The notes: generated by a model from the sequence alone, not told the origin. Shown: positions 1 to 8,586, counted from the stretch's first letter. The stretch is 41,312 nt of DNA from Oxalobacteraceae bacterium UBA6704 (GCA_002454505.1 DKJA01000144.1:1-41312); one strand, 5' to 3'. Numbers and translations: made by a program.

Positions 1-136
1 CTGTCCCCGGGGTTGCCTCTCCGGCTTCATCGGCCATCGTCGACGCGATTCAGCGAAGAAGCTCCTGCTCGCGTATGCACCTGCCACCAACGTCAAAAGC
101 AACCCCGGGGACAGGCCCCATTCGGGGACAGTCCCC
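1..136. repeat. Palindromic repeat cluster, GGGGACWGTCCCC family
   Basis: Bases 1-16 (CTGTCCCCGGGGTTGC) are the exact reverse complement of bases 99-114, so the first 114 bases form a long inverted repeat with a loop of about 82 bases. A separate 13-base palindrome GGGGACAGTCCCC follows at 124-136. The same words recur at 20548-20670 and 25147-25159. No protein in this stretch is convincing. The element may continue upstream of the window. Such repeats resemble REP-type elements spread by REP-associated tyrosine transposases, but no such transposase is present here, so that origin is inference. Confidence 0.85.
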
Positions 137-266
137 CTCCAACGCCTTTCACAAAAAATGATTCAACGGCCAATGGTTGCGCTATCGATTTAAGATAATT
201 TTGGTGTTACTATCATGTACGCCCGCTCGAAGCGCGGCGACACAAATAACGATAAAGCGAGACAAC

Positions 267-1754
267 ATGACTAGCACCACCGCCGTTGCGACGGAACGGT
301 TGAGCGTGACCGAAAAGGTCGGCTACTGCCTGGGCGACCTTGCCGCCAACCTCATCTTCCAGACCCTGCTGACCTTCATCGCGTTCTTCTATACGGACGT
401 GTTCAAGCTGTCGCCCAACGCGGCGGCAACGGTGATCTTTGCGGGCGGCCTGGTCGGCGCGTGCTTCAATCCCGTGATGGGCCTCATCGCCGACCGCACC
501 GTCACCCGCTGGGGCAAGTTCCGGCCGTGGATCCTGTGGACGTCGGTGCCGTTCGGCCTCGTCGCCATCCTCGCCTTCAGCACGCCGGACCTGGGCGAAC
601 AGGGCAAGGTCATCTACGCAACGCTGACCTACGTGCTGCTGATGCTGATCTACTCGGCCAACAACCTGCCCTACTCCGCGCTGTCCGGCGTGCTGACCGG
701 CAGCATGGCCGAGCGTAACAGCCTGTCGTCGTACCGCTTCGTGGCCGTGATGGTCGCCCAGTTCATCATCCAGGTGCTGCTGCTGCCGCTGGTGCTCATC
801 CTCGGCAACGGCGACAAGGTTGCCGGCTTCCAGAACACGATGATCATCTTTGCCGTCGCCGGCACGATCTGCTTCCTGATCACCTTCTTCACGACGAAGG
901 AACGCATCGTGCCGACGGCGGCGCAGCGCTCCAGCATCGGCCAGGACATCAGGGATTTGCTGGGCAACCGCCCGTGGGTGGTGATGCTGGTGCTGACGAT
1001 CCTCGTGTTCGTCACGCTCGCGCTGAAGGGCGGCATGTACATCTATTACTTCCGCAGCTTCCTCGATGCGCAGGCGCTGGCCGCCTTCCTGCACGATATC
1101 GGCTTCGTCGCCTTCATCAACGGCCTGAACGCGCTGCTGACGGGCATCGGCCTGACCAAGTTCCTGTGGCCGGAAGATCCCGCAACTTCGGCGTTCAGCG
1201 TGTTCAATGCCATCGGCATCGTCATGATGATCATCGGGATCGGCTTCTCGAAGCCGCTGGCCGACCGCTTCGGCAAGCGCGACGTGTATGCCGTGGCACT
1301 CGTCATCTCCACGCTGTTCATGCTGGCGTTCTACTTCTATTCGTCCACGTCGATCGGCCTGATCTTCGTGTCGCAGCTGCTGCACGGCTTCTTCTACGGC
1401 ATCACGATCCCGCTGCTGTGGGCGATGATCGCCGACGTGGCCGACTACTCGGAATGGAAGAACAACCGCCGCGCCACGGCGCTGCTGTTCTCGGCGATGA
1501 TCTTCGGCCTGAAGGCGGGCCTGTCGATCGGCGGCGCGCTGGTGGCGCTGCTGCTGTCGGTGGTCGGCTACGACGCGCAACTGGCCACGCAGGCACCCGC
1601 CGTCGCGGATGGCATCCGCCTGTCCGTCAGCGTGTATGCGTCGATCCCGTTCCTGCTGGGCGCCGCCTGCCTGGTGTTCTACGAGATCCGCAAGTCGACC
1701 GAGCGCACGATCGAGCTGGAACTCGGCATGCGCCGCGCCGCCGCGCAGGCCTGA
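267..1754 (+). CDS. GPH-family sugar:cation symporter (MFS)
   Basis: This is a 495-residue inner-membrane protein of the glycoside-pentoside-hexuronide:cation symporter family, which imports oligosaccharides or glycosides with H+ or Na+. It has about 12 hydrophobic segments. The family motif between helices 2 and 3 is visible as GLIADRTVTRWGKFRPWIL, and the N-terminal segment VGYCLGDLAANL is typical. The ATG at 267 is preferred over an in-frame start at 177 because the family normally begins 10-15 residues before the KVGYxxGD segment; the upstream 30 codons look like non-coding leader. It precedes a GH43 gene by 32 bases and then a GH115 gene, so the likely cargo is a xylan-derived oligosaccharide. 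The exact substrate is inference. Confidence 0.9.
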   Translation: MTSTTAVATERLSVTEKVGYCLGDLAANLIFQTLLTFIAFFYTDVFKLSPNAAATVIFAGGLVGACFNPVMGLIADRTVTRWGKFRPWILWTSVPFGLVAILAFSTPDLGEQGKVIYATLTYVLLMLIYSANNLPYSALSGVLTGSMAERNSLSSYRFVAVMVAQFIIQVLLLPLVLILGNGDKVAGFQNTMIIFAVAGTICFLITFFTTKERIVPTAAQRSSIGQDIRDLLGNRPWVVMLVLTILVFVTLALKGGMYIYYFRSFLDAQALAAFLHDIGFVAFINGLNALLTGIGLTKFLWPEDPATSAFSVFNAIGIVMMIIGIGFSKPLADRFGKRDVYAVALVISTLFMLAFYFYSSTSIGLIFVSQLLHGFFYGITIPLLWAMIADVADYSEWKNNRRATALLFSAMIFGLKAGLSIGGALVALLLSVVGYDAQLATQAPAVADGIRLSVSVYASIPFLLGAACLVFYEIRKSTERTIELELGMRRAAAQA

Positions 1755-1786
1755 TTTTTCATCACCCAATCAAAACGGTAACCGAC

Positions 1787-2824
1787 ATGGCAGACAACAA
1801 TACCGCGACGCGCGTGCAGGAACTGAACGCGCAGGCGATCTCGCAACCACTCGTCACGCACCTCTACACGGCCGACCCGTCGGCCCACGTATTCGACGGC
1901 CGCATCTACATCTACCCTTCGCACGACATCGAAGCTGGCATCCCGTTCAACGATAACGGCGACCACTTCGGCATGGAGGACTACCACGTGCTGTCGATGG
2001 ACAGCGCCGACGGCAAGGCGACCGACCACGGCGTCGCGCTACACGTGAAGGACGTGCCGTGGGCCGAACGCCAGATGTGGGCGCCGGATGCGGCGCACAA
2101 GGACGGCAAGTACTACCTGTACTTCCCGGCCAAGAAGGCGGACGGCATCTTCCAGATCGGCGTGGCCATCGGCCACCAGCCGACCGGCCCGTTCGTGCCG
2201 GAAGCCGCGCCGATCGCGGGCAGCTACTCGATCGACCCCGCCGTGTTCGAGGATGGCGGCGAGCACTACATCTACTTCGGCGGCATCTGGGGCGGCCAGT
2301 TGCAGAAGTACCGCGACAACGAGTACGACGCTGCGAACGAAGAACCGCCAGCGGACCAGCCGGCATTATCGGCCCGCGTGGCGCGCCTGTCCGCCGACAT
2401 GAAGGAATTCGCCGAAGCGCCGCGCGCCGTGGTGATCCTCGACGAGAACGGCAACGAGCTGCTGGCCGGCGACCACGACCGGCGCTACTTCGAAGGCCCG
2501 TGGATGCACAAGCACGCCGGCAAGTACTACTTCTCGTACTCCACCGGCGACACGCACTTCCTGTGCTACGCCACCGGCGACAGCCCTTACGGCCCGTTCA
2601 CGTACCAGGGCAAAATCCTGACGCCGGTGATCGGCTGGACGACACACCACTCGATCGTCGCAGCCGATGGCCGCTGGTTCCTGTTCTATCACGACAGCAG
2701 CCTGTCGGGCGGCGTCACGCACCTGCGTTCCGTGAAGGTCACCGAGTTGTTCTACGATGCCGACGGTCACATCGTGACGATCCATCCGTACGGGGAAGCA
2801 AACCAGGACGTGGATATTTCGTAG
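1787..2824 (+). CDS. Glycoside hydrolase family 43 (xylosidase/arabinofuranosidase type)
   Basis: This 345-residue protein has the five-bladed beta-propeller signature of GH43. The three expected carboxylates are recognisable: the base Asp30 in YTADPSAH, the pKa-modulating Asp150 in SYSIDPAVFEDG, and the acid Glu236 in YFEGPWMHK. No signal peptide is seen, so the enzyme is probably cytoplasmic and acts on oligosaccharides brought in by the symporter encoded 32 bases upstream. Family members release xylose or arabinose from xylan or arabinan fragments; which activity applies here cannot be read from sequence. The ATG at 1787 sits just after the transporter stop and gives the standard GH43 N-terminus. 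An in-frame opening further upstream lies inside the transporter and is a shadow. Confidence 0.92.
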   Translation: MADNNTATRVQELNAQAISQPLVTHLYTADPSAHVFDGRIYIYPSHDIEAGIPFNDNGDHFGMEDYHVLSMDSADGKATDHGVALHVKDVPWAERQMWAPDAAHKDGKYYLYFPAKKADGIFQIGVAIGHQPTGPFVPEAAPIAGSYSIDPAVFEDGGEHYIYFGGIWGGQLQKYRDNEYDAANEEPPADQPALSARVARLSADMKEFAEAPRAVVILDENGNELLAGDHDRRYFEGPWMHKHAGKYYFSYSTGDTHFLCYATGDSPYGPFTYQGKILTPVIGWTTHHSIVAADGRWFLFYHDSSLSGGVTHLRSVKVTELFYDADGHIVTIHPYGEANQDVDIS

Positions 2825-2855
2825 GCACTCGCCGGAACGAATCACTCACATCCTT

Positions 2856-2886
2856 GACCATTCGGCCCGCGCCGGGCCGGATGGTC
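2856..2886 (+). other. Strong hairpin between GH43 and GH115 genes
   Basis: GACCAT (2856-2861) pairs with ATGGTC (2881-2886), and CGGCCC (2863-2868) pairs with GGGCCG (2874-2879), leaving a loop of five bases. There is no T-run after it, so it is not a classical terminator. It lies 42 bases before the GH115 start and could stabilise or attenuate the transcript. Confidence 0.6.
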
Positions 2887-2927
2887 CATGCTAAGGTTCC
2901 AGCCGTCCCCGCACGCGCCTGGAACCC

Positions 2928-5402
2928 ATGCCCCTCCGCTCACTTGCCTGTCTCCTTCTGCTCTGCGGCCAGGCCTGCGCCGCCGACTTCGTACTGAAAT
3001 CATCTGCCGGTATGGCGGCCGTACTGGCCGAAGATACCCGGACGATGCACCTGGCGGCGAGCCTGCTGCGCAAGGATCTGCAGGCCGTCGGCGGTGCGCC
3101 ATCGCCAGAGCTCCAACGGATTGAAGACTGCCCGGCGGTCTGCATCGTCATCGGCCGCCACGATGCGCCGCTGCTGCGCGAGGTGGCGCAACGGGAAGGC
3201 ATCGACTTCTCCGCCTTGGCCGGCGAGTGGGAACGCTACATCCGCGTCGGCATCGCGTCCCGCGCAAAACCCGGCACCCGGCTGCTGGTGATCGCCGGTT
3301 CCGATACGCGCGGCGCGATCTACGGCGCCATCGACCTGACGCGCGAACTGGGCGTCTCCGCCTGGGAATGGTGGGCCGACGTTACCCCGGCAGCGCGCGA
3401 CACCGTGTCGATAAACGGCGACCGGATGCTGTCCGATGCGCCGTCCGTGCGCTATCGCGGCATCTTCCTCAACGACGAAGACTGGGGCCTGCAGCCGTGG
3501 GCCGCGCGGCACGATCCGGCCGGCGACATCGGCCCTGCCACTTATGCCCGCATCTTCGAACTGATGTGGCGCCTGAAGGCCAATCTCGTGTGGCCGGCGA
3601 TGCACGATGTCACACGGCCGTTTTATCAGATGCCGGGCAATGCCCAGACGGCGGACGATTACGCGATCGTCGTCGGCACGTCGCATGCCGAACCGATGAT
3701 GCGCAATAACGTGCGCGAGTGGAAAACGCAGCAGGACGGGCCGTTCAATTTCTTCACCAATCGCGACGCGCTGGTGCGCTACTGGCAGCAGCGCGTCGAT
3801 GCGGTGCACAGCTACGAGAACATGTACTCGATGGGCATCCGCGGCGTGCACGACTCGGCGATGGAGGGCGCCGCCTCGATCGATCAGGCGCGCCGGGGCG
3901 TGGCCGACGTGATCGGCGTCCAGCGCGCGATGCTCGCGAAAGCGCACGGCAAACCACTGCCGCAGATCCCGCAGGCGCTCACCGTGTACAAGGAGGTCCT
4001 CGACATCTACAACAGCGGCCTGCAGGTGCCGGACGATGTCACGCTGGTCTGGCCGGACGATAACTACGGCTATCTGCATCAGCTGGGCACGCCGCGCGAA
4101 GCCGCGCGCAGCGGCGGCATGGGGCTGTACTACCACCTGTCGTACCGGGGCCGGCCGCACGATTACCTGTGGCTCGCCACGACGCATCCGGGCCTCGTGC
4201 GCGAGCAGATGCAGCGTGCAGTGGCGACAAATACGCATCGGGCGTGGGTGGCCAACGTTGGCGACATCAAGCCCGGCGAATACCTGACCCAGTACTTCCT
4301 CGACCTGGCCTTCGACAGCCGCCAGCTCGACCGCAGCGCGCGCGATCACCTGCAGGCGTGGATGGCCACGCAATTCGGCACGGCGCACGGCGGCATCCTC
4401 GCGGACATCATGATGGAGTTCTACGCGCTGGCATGGGAACGCCGGCCGGAGTTCATGGGCTTCAGCCAGACGGAGCCCACCACGCCGACACGGCAGACGG
4501 ACTACATGCAGTCCGGCGGCGAGGAAGCCGAGCGGCGGCTGGCGCGCTACGCGGCACTGGTGCAGCGCGCGGAAGCCGCCGGCGCAGCACTGGGCCCGGA
4601 GCGCCGGGACGCGTACTTCCAGCTGGTGCTCTACCCGGTACGCGCGGCGGCCAACCTGAATGCGCGCATCCTGAAATTCGATCTCGCCGCCCAGCAGGGC
4701 CGCATGGGTCGCGCCTCCGCCGGCTCGTATGCACAGCAGGCCGCGGCGGCCCAGGCGGCGATCGTTGCGGACACGGCGAGCTACAACGCGCTGGGCGGCG
4801 GCAAGTGGCGCGGCATGATGGACGCCGCGCCGCGCCGGCTGCCCGTGTTTGCGGCGCCCGTGTTCCCTGCGTATGGCCAGGCGGTGCGAGATGACCGCGC
4901 GCCAGCCGAGCCGCCGCCGCGCACGGACCGGATCATCACGCTGCCGGCAGCGGCAGCGCAGACGGCGCCTGGCTGGAGCGTCATCGACGTGGGCAGCTTC
5001 GGCACGGCACTTCGGTCGGACTTTTCACTGGCCTCGCGCGAGGAAGCGGAAGGCGCGCCCGCCGCCGTGTTTTGGTTCGACAGTCAGGCATCGGGTGCTG
5101 TCCAGCTGAAGATCGTGGCGCTGCCGGTCCATCCGCTGACGTCCGCCAACCGGCTGCGTATCGCCGTGGCGCTCGACGACGAGCCGCCAACAACGCTGGA
5201 TTTCGCCACCCGCGGCCGCAGCGACGAATGGAAGAGGAACGTGCTGTCGAATACGGCGGTGCGCACGTTGACGCTGCCGGCACTGGCTGCCGGTCCGCAC
5301 CGCCTGCGTGTTTACGCGCTCGATCCGGGCTTCATTCTCGACCGCATCGAGGTTGCGCTCAATGGCGCGCCGCTCTTTTACGGCAAGCCGCCGGTCCCTT
5401 GA
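2928..5402 (+). CDS. Glycosyl hydrolase family 115 (xylan alpha-1,2-glucuronidase)
   Basis: The product is an 824-residue exported enzyme. GH115 enzymes remove (4-O-methyl)glucuronic acid from internal or terminal xylose residues of glucuronoxylan. The N-terminus is a clear signal peptide (basic MPLR, leucine-rich core, cleavage near ACAAD). Family landmarks include RYRGIFLNDEDWGLQPWA near residue 173, the stretch LMWRLKANLVWPAMHD, and GTSHAEPMMRNN near residue 249. The C-terminal part has the beta-sandwich module usual for the family. The start has only a weak GGAA upstream, but the signal peptide supports it. It is third in a row with a symporter and a GH43 enzyme, consistent with stepwise breakdown of glucuronoxylan: periplasmic debranching, import, cytoplasmic hydrolysis. 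Confidence 0.93.
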   Translation: MPLRSLACLLLLCGQACAADFVLKSSAGMAAVLAEDTRTMHLAASLLRKDLQAVGGAPSPELQRIEDCPAVCIVIGRHDAPLLREVAQREGIDFSALAGEWERYIRVGIASRAKPGTRLLVIAGSDTRGAIYGAIDLTRELGVSAWEWWADVTPAARDTVSINGDRMLSDAPSVRYRGIFLNDEDWGLQPWAARHDPAGDIGPATYARIFELMWRLKANLVWPAMHDVTRPFYQMPGNAQTADDYAIVVGTSHAEPMMRNNVREWKTQQDGPFNFFTNRDALVRYWQQRVDAVHSYENMYSMGIRGVHDSAMEGAASIDQARRGVADVIGVQRAMLAKAHGKPLPQIPQALTVYKEVLDIYNSGLQVPDDVTLVWPDDNYGYLHQLGTPREAARSGGMGLYYHLSYRGRPHDYLWLATTHPGLVREQMQRAVATNTHRAWVANVGDIKPGEYLTQYFLDLAFDSRQLDRSARDHLQAWMATQFGTAHGGILADIMMEFYALAWERRPEFMGFSQTEPTTPTRQTDYMQSGGEEAERRLARYAALVQRAEAAGAALGPERRDAYFQLVLYPVRAAANLNARILKFDLAAQQGRMGRASAGSYAQQAAAAQAAIVADTASYNALGGGKWRGMMDAAPRRLPVFAAPVFPAYGQAVRDDRAPAEPPPRTDRIITLPAAAAQTAPGWSVIDVGSFGTALRSDFSLASREEAEGAPAAVFWFDSQASGAVQLKIVALPVHPLTSANRLRIAVALDDEPPTTLDFATRGRSDEWKRNVLSNTAVRTLTLPALAAGPHRLRVYALDPGFILDRIEVALNGAPLFYGKPPVP

Positions 5403-5525
5403 GCGGCCTTTCATGGCAGACAATCATTCACAAATCGAATAGCCAGAATCAGAAATCGAAATTTTCTTTATTTGTTGCGGTGCAGTATTCTAGCTACATC
5501 CAAACTCATTCCAACAGATACTGCC

Positions 5526-5675
5526 ATGACGATCTTCACTTCCAGCACCTACCTGCCCGTCAGCACGCGCCGCAGCGTGGCGGACGGTGTGTCCATCTCC
5601 TGGCGCGCGCGCATCCGCCGCCTGTTCGAAATGTGGGGCGCAGCTTATATGGACGGCAATACCCGCCCGAACTGA
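5526..5675 (+). CDS. Small basic protein, DUF1127-like (49 aa)
   Basis: This is a short open frame encoding 49 residues. A Ser/Thr-rich N-terminus leads to a basic, tryptophan-containing helix (SWRARIRRLFEMWGAAY). The arrangement resembles the small DUF1127/YjiS proteins, many of which are stress-associated, but the match is loose and I would not assign a function. Support for a real gene is contextual: the frame lies alone between a GH115 gene and a good intrinsic terminator that begins 16 bases after its stop. A possible sigma-70 promoter (TTTCTT, 17-base spacer, TATTCT at 5486-5491) lies upstream. The ribosome site is poor, which lowers confidence. Confidence 0.5.
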   Translation: MTIFTSSTYLPVSTRRSVADGVSISWRARIRRLFEMWGAAYMDGNTRPN

Positions 5676-5690
5676 TCGCAGCTCACCCAG

Positions 5691-5728
5691 GCGCCCGGCC
5701 CGCGGTTCAACCGCCGGCCGGGCGTTTT
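5691..5728 (+). terminator. Intrinsic terminator after small ORF
   Basis: CGCCCGGCC (5692-5700) pairs with GGCCGGGCG (5716-5724), with further pairing GCGG/CCGC inside around TTCAA, followed by TTTT at 5725-5728. It ends the transcript of the 49-residue frame and possibly read-through from the GH115 gene. Confidence 0.8.
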
Positions 5729-5746
5729 GCATTCCCGGCATGCCAC

Positions 5747-5766
5747 CGATAAGCCACAGCTTATCG
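5747..5766. promoter_or_regulatory. 20-base perfect inverted repeat, candidate operator
   Basis: Arms CGATAAGC (5747-5754) and GCTTATCG (5759-5766) are exact reverse complements around CACA. The site is about 97 bases upstream of the YbfB-type transporter gene, with no gene in between. A LysR regulator is encoded just beyond that transporter. The dyad could be its binding site, though the classical T-N11-A layout is not exact. Binding is inference. Confidence 0.5.
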
Positions 5767-5862
5767 ACGTCCTCCGCATTTGTAATTAGTCATCCCGCCC
5801 CACCATCCCCACGATAGGGAGCATCGGACAGCGCTTTCGCTGCCACCGCACAAGGAGCCGTG

Positions 5863-7047
5863 ATGACCACCCAAACCGCCGCGCTGCACGACACGTCACC
5901 GCCGCCCTGGCCCGCCATTTTCGCCGGACTGTCGGCCAGCCTCGTCGCCATTGGGCTGGCCCGCTTCGCCTACACGCCGCTGATTCCGCCGCTGATCCAG
6001 GCCCACTGGTTCGGCGCCGGCGACGTCGTCTACCTGGGTGCCGCCAACTTCGCCGGCTATTTCGCGGGCGCGCTGTCCGGCCGCATGCTGGGCGCCCGCT
6101 ACGGCAACCGCACGATGCTGCGGCTGATGATGGCGGCGGCCACGCTGTCCTTCGCCGCCTGTGCCGTGCCTGTCTCGATGCTGTGGTACTTCGCGTGGCG
6201 GCTGGTTTCCGGCTTTGCCGGCGCCGTCGTGATGGTGCTGGTGGCGCAGACGATCCTGCCGATGGTGGCGCCGGCCCGTCGCGGCCTGGCCAGCGGCGCC
6301 ATCTTCATGGGCATCGGCGCGGGCATCGTGGCGTCGGGCACGGTGGTGCCGCTGCTGCTGCACGCGGGCGTTGCCGCTGCCTGGCTGGGGCTCGCCGCGC
6401 TGTCCGCTCTCCTCACCGCGTTGACATGGCGCGCCTGGCCTGGCCATGCCCATGCGCAGGCGGCCGAACATAAACCGCAGCCAATGCCCACGGCGGTGCG
6501 GCTGCTGTATGGCGCCTATGCCGCGGTGGCTGTCGGCCTGCTGGGCGCGGCCGTGTTCCTCGTCGATTACGTGTCGCGCGGCCTGGCGCTGGGCACGTCG
6601 GCCGGCGCGCTGTGCTGGATACTGTACGGCGTGGGCGCCATGTCCGGCCCCGTGCTGTATGGCCTGGTGGCCGACCGCGTGGGCTTCGGCCGCGCGCTGC
6701 GGCTGGGCATCGTGCTGTCCTGCGGCGCCGCGCTGCTGCTGGCGCAGGCGCCGCAACTGGCGGCGCTGGCCGCGGCCGGACTGCTGCTGGGTGCATTCAC
6801 GCCGGGCGTCGTCACGCTGATGATCGGCCGGCTGCACGAGATGCTGCCGGGCGACGCCCATGCGCAGCACGCCGCCTGGGGCCATGCGACGACGACCTTC
6901 GCGCTGTTCCAGGCGCTGGCCGGCTACGGCTTCTCCTATCTGTTCGCGCACGGCGGCGGCCAGCACCACCCGATCTTCATCGCCTCGGCACTGGCCTTCG
7001 CGGTTGCGCTGGCGCTGGAGATGGTCAGCAACGCCGCACGGCGCTGA
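5863..7047 (+). CDS. YbfB/YjiJ-family MFS transporter
   Basis: This 394-residue membrane protein has about 12 transmembrane helices. The N-terminal helix (SLVAIGLARFAYTPLIPPLI) is the hallmark of the YbfB/YjiJ major-facilitator group, whose substrates are mostly unknown. The ATG at 5863 is chosen over the GTG directly before it because AAGGAG at 5852-5857 is spaced five bases from the ATG. Upstream is a perfect dyad at 5747-5766. The gene ends three bases before the end of a convergent LysR-type regulator, a pairing that often means the regulator controls the transporter, but nothing in the sequence names the substrate. Confidence 0.88.
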   Translation: MTTQTAALHDTSPPPWPAIFAGLSASLVAIGLARFAYTPLIPPLIQAHWFGAGDVVYLGAANFAGYFAGALSGRMLGARYGNRTMLRLMMAAATLSFAACAVPVSMLWYFAWRLVSGFAGAVVMVLVAQTILPMVAPARRGLASGAIFMGIGAGIVASGTVVPLLLHAGVAAAWLGLAALSALLTALTWRAWPGHAHAQAAEHKPQPMPTAVRLLYGAYAAVAVGLLGAAVFLVDYVSRGLALGTSAGALCWILYGVGAMSGPVLYGLVADRVGFGRALRLGIVLSCGAALLLAQAPQLAALAAAGLLLGAFTPGVVTLMIGRLHEMLPGDAHAQHAAWGHATTTFALFQALAGYGFSYLFAHGGGQHHPIFIASALAFAVALALEMVSNAARR

Positions 7048-7050
7048 ACG

Positions 7051-7992
7051 TCACGTGCGTACCGCCATTTCGCAACGGCGCGCTTCTTCCTGGGCGAGGT
7101 CGAGAAAGTCCAGCACCATCGGCCGCGCTTCCTGCCTGCGCCAGAAAGCATGCATGGCCAGCGGCGCGAGGCCGCGTACCGGCAGCGCCGTCATTCCCCG
7201 CATGCCCGTCACCTGCTCGCCCAGCACGAAGCCGCTGCCCAGCATGCTGCCCACGCCTTCGCGGGCCAGTTGCACGCCCGCCTGGGGCTGCGTGGTTTCA
7301 TACACGGTGCGCAGCGTATGGCCGGCGCGGCGGCAGGCCGCCTGCAGCGCGTCGTACACGGACGGATTCACGTCGCGCGCAAACATCACGATCCGCTCGC
7401 GCACCAGCTGGGCGATGTCGATTTCGCCCGCCTGCGCCAGCGGGTGGTCATCGGTGACCAGCAGGCGCCAGCGCGATGCCAGCAACGGCGCGGCGCCGAT
7501 ACTGCCGTCGGCGGGCAGCAGCGCGGCGGGATCGTCCATCACGACGCCGATGCCGATGTCGATGCGGCCGCCCTGCAGCGCATCGATCTGCGCCGCCGCA
7601 TCGAGTTCGTGGCGCGCCAGCTTTGCTTCCGGATACAGCGCCTGCAGCCGCTTCAGCGCGGCGGGCAGCACGGGCACGTGGGCATATTCGACCATGCCGA
7701 TGGCAAGGCGATAATCGTCGAAACCGCCCGCTGCGCGGGTCAGCCGTGTGGTGTCTTCGATCAGGCGGAACACCTGCCGGACGCCGTCGCGAAACGCCTC
7801 GCCGGCCGGCGTCAGCGCCACCTGCCGGCCTTCGCGCAGGAACAGTTTGACGCCGATGGATTCTTCCAGCCGCGCGATCTGCTGGCTGAGCGCCGGCTGG
7901 GTGATGAAGCACAGCTCGGCCGCACGGCCGAAGTGCAGCTCCTGCGCCAGGATGAGGAAATAATGAAACTGCCGTAGTTCGCCTGTTCTCAT
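7051..7992 (-). CDS. LysR-family transcriptional regulator
   Basis: The product has 313 residues. The N-terminal winged helix-turn-helix (residues about 5-64) is classical LysR: LRQFHYFLILAQELHFGRAAE, then TQPALSQQIARLEESIGVKLF and LTPAG. The remainder is the two-lobed periplasmic-binding-like effector domain. The ATG at 7992 is chosen because LysR proteins start a few residues before the LRQF segment; a 32-codon in-frame extension upstream is arginine-rich and unlike the family. The gene is tail-to-tail with the YbfB-type transporter. The effector is unknown. Confidence 0.9.
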   Translation of the reverse strand: MRTGELRQFHYFLILAQELHFGRAAELCFITQPALSQQIARLEESIGVKLFLREGRQVALTPAGEAFRDGVRQVFRLIEDTTRLTRAAGGFDDYRLAIGMVEYAHVPVLPAALKRLQALYPEAKLARHELDAAAQIDALQGGRIDIGIGVVMDDPAALLPADGSIGAAPLLASRWRLLVTDDHPLAQAGEIDIAQLVRERIVMFARDVNPSVYDALQAACRRAGHTLRTVYETTQPQAGVQLAREGVGSMLGSGFVLGEQVTGMRGMTALPVRGLAPLAMHAFWRRQEARPMVLDFLDLAQEEARRCEMAVRT

Positions 7993-8114
7993 GCCGCACG
8001 CCGGCAAGCCTGCGGCTCGTCGGCTATTCTCCCGTGTTGGTACACGCCGATTGTAGCCGCCGCGGCGCGGCGGGCACAATCGAACCAAAGGAGGGTACTG
8101 CCGCCGGAATCAAG

Positions 8115-8447
8115 TCAGTTGTGCGGCGACGGCTGGTCGCCCTGCTCCGCCGTCTTCGGCCGGAACTCCTGGGGACTCATGCGCATGCGGCTGCGCCGGT
8201 CGCCCATCAGGTCGCGCAGTTCGCGGATGGGAATGGCGCTGGCCTCGTGCATGCGCAGCAGGATCGTCGCCCCCACCGGCAGGCGGCCATGGCGGATCTT
8301 GCTGAGCACGGGCGGCGCCACCTCCAGCGCGCGCGACAGCGCCGCATCGTTTTTCGCGCCGAGCCGCTCGGCCAGCGTGTCGAGCAGGCGGCCGGGGTTG
8401 TAGGCGCTGTCGTCCTGCGTTGCGCCACTGTCGGGTAACCGTTCCAT
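8115..8447 (-). CDS. Small Cro/CI-like helix-turn-helix protein
   Basis: The 110-residue product contains a helix-turn-helix around residues 15-60 (LLDTLAERLGAKNDAALSRAL, then APPVLSKIRHGRLPVGATIL). The pattern resembles XRE-family regulators in the spacing of ALSRALEVAPPVLSKIR. The C-terminal tail is charged and short. A strong ribosome site, AAGGAG, precedes the ATG at 8447, which excludes a longer in-frame start at 8504. The upstream 140 bases are AT-rich compared with the window and include an imperfect dyad at 8538-8571 that may be its own operator. The target genes are unknown. Confidence 0.8.
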   Translation of the reverse strand: MERLPDSGATQDDSAYNPGRLLDTLAERLGAKNDAALSRALEVAPPVLSKIRHGRLPVGATILLRMHEASAIPIRELRDLMGDRRSRMRMSPQEFRPKTAEQGDQPSPHN

Positions 8448-8537
8448 CACTCTCTCCTTGTGGGGGTACTTGCCCGATATGCAGGCGGAGCGTGGACATA
8501 TCAACTGCAGAAATCCTTAAATGCCGCTTATTTGGGA

Positions 8538-8571
8538 AACGTTATAAAAGATTTATACTTTATATTTCGTT
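8538..8571. promoter_or_regulatory. AT-rich imperfect dyad upstream of HTH gene
   Basis: AACGTTATAAAAG (8538-8550) and CTTTATATTTCGTT (8558-8571) form an imperfect inverted repeat in an unusually AT-rich stretch. It lies 91-124 bases upstream of the HTH gene start and includes TATAAC- and TATAAA-like -10 candidates on the minus strand. It is a plausible promoter with an autoregulatory operator. Confidence 0.4.
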
Positions 8572-8586
8572 AAACTTGCCGCGGCA

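Noticed and set aside
213..1769. Long open frame on the minus strand opposite the symporter gene
   Set aside because: It is rich in His, Arg, Gln and Asp with no domain, typical of an antisense shadow in GC-rich DNA; the plus strand encodes a clear transporter.
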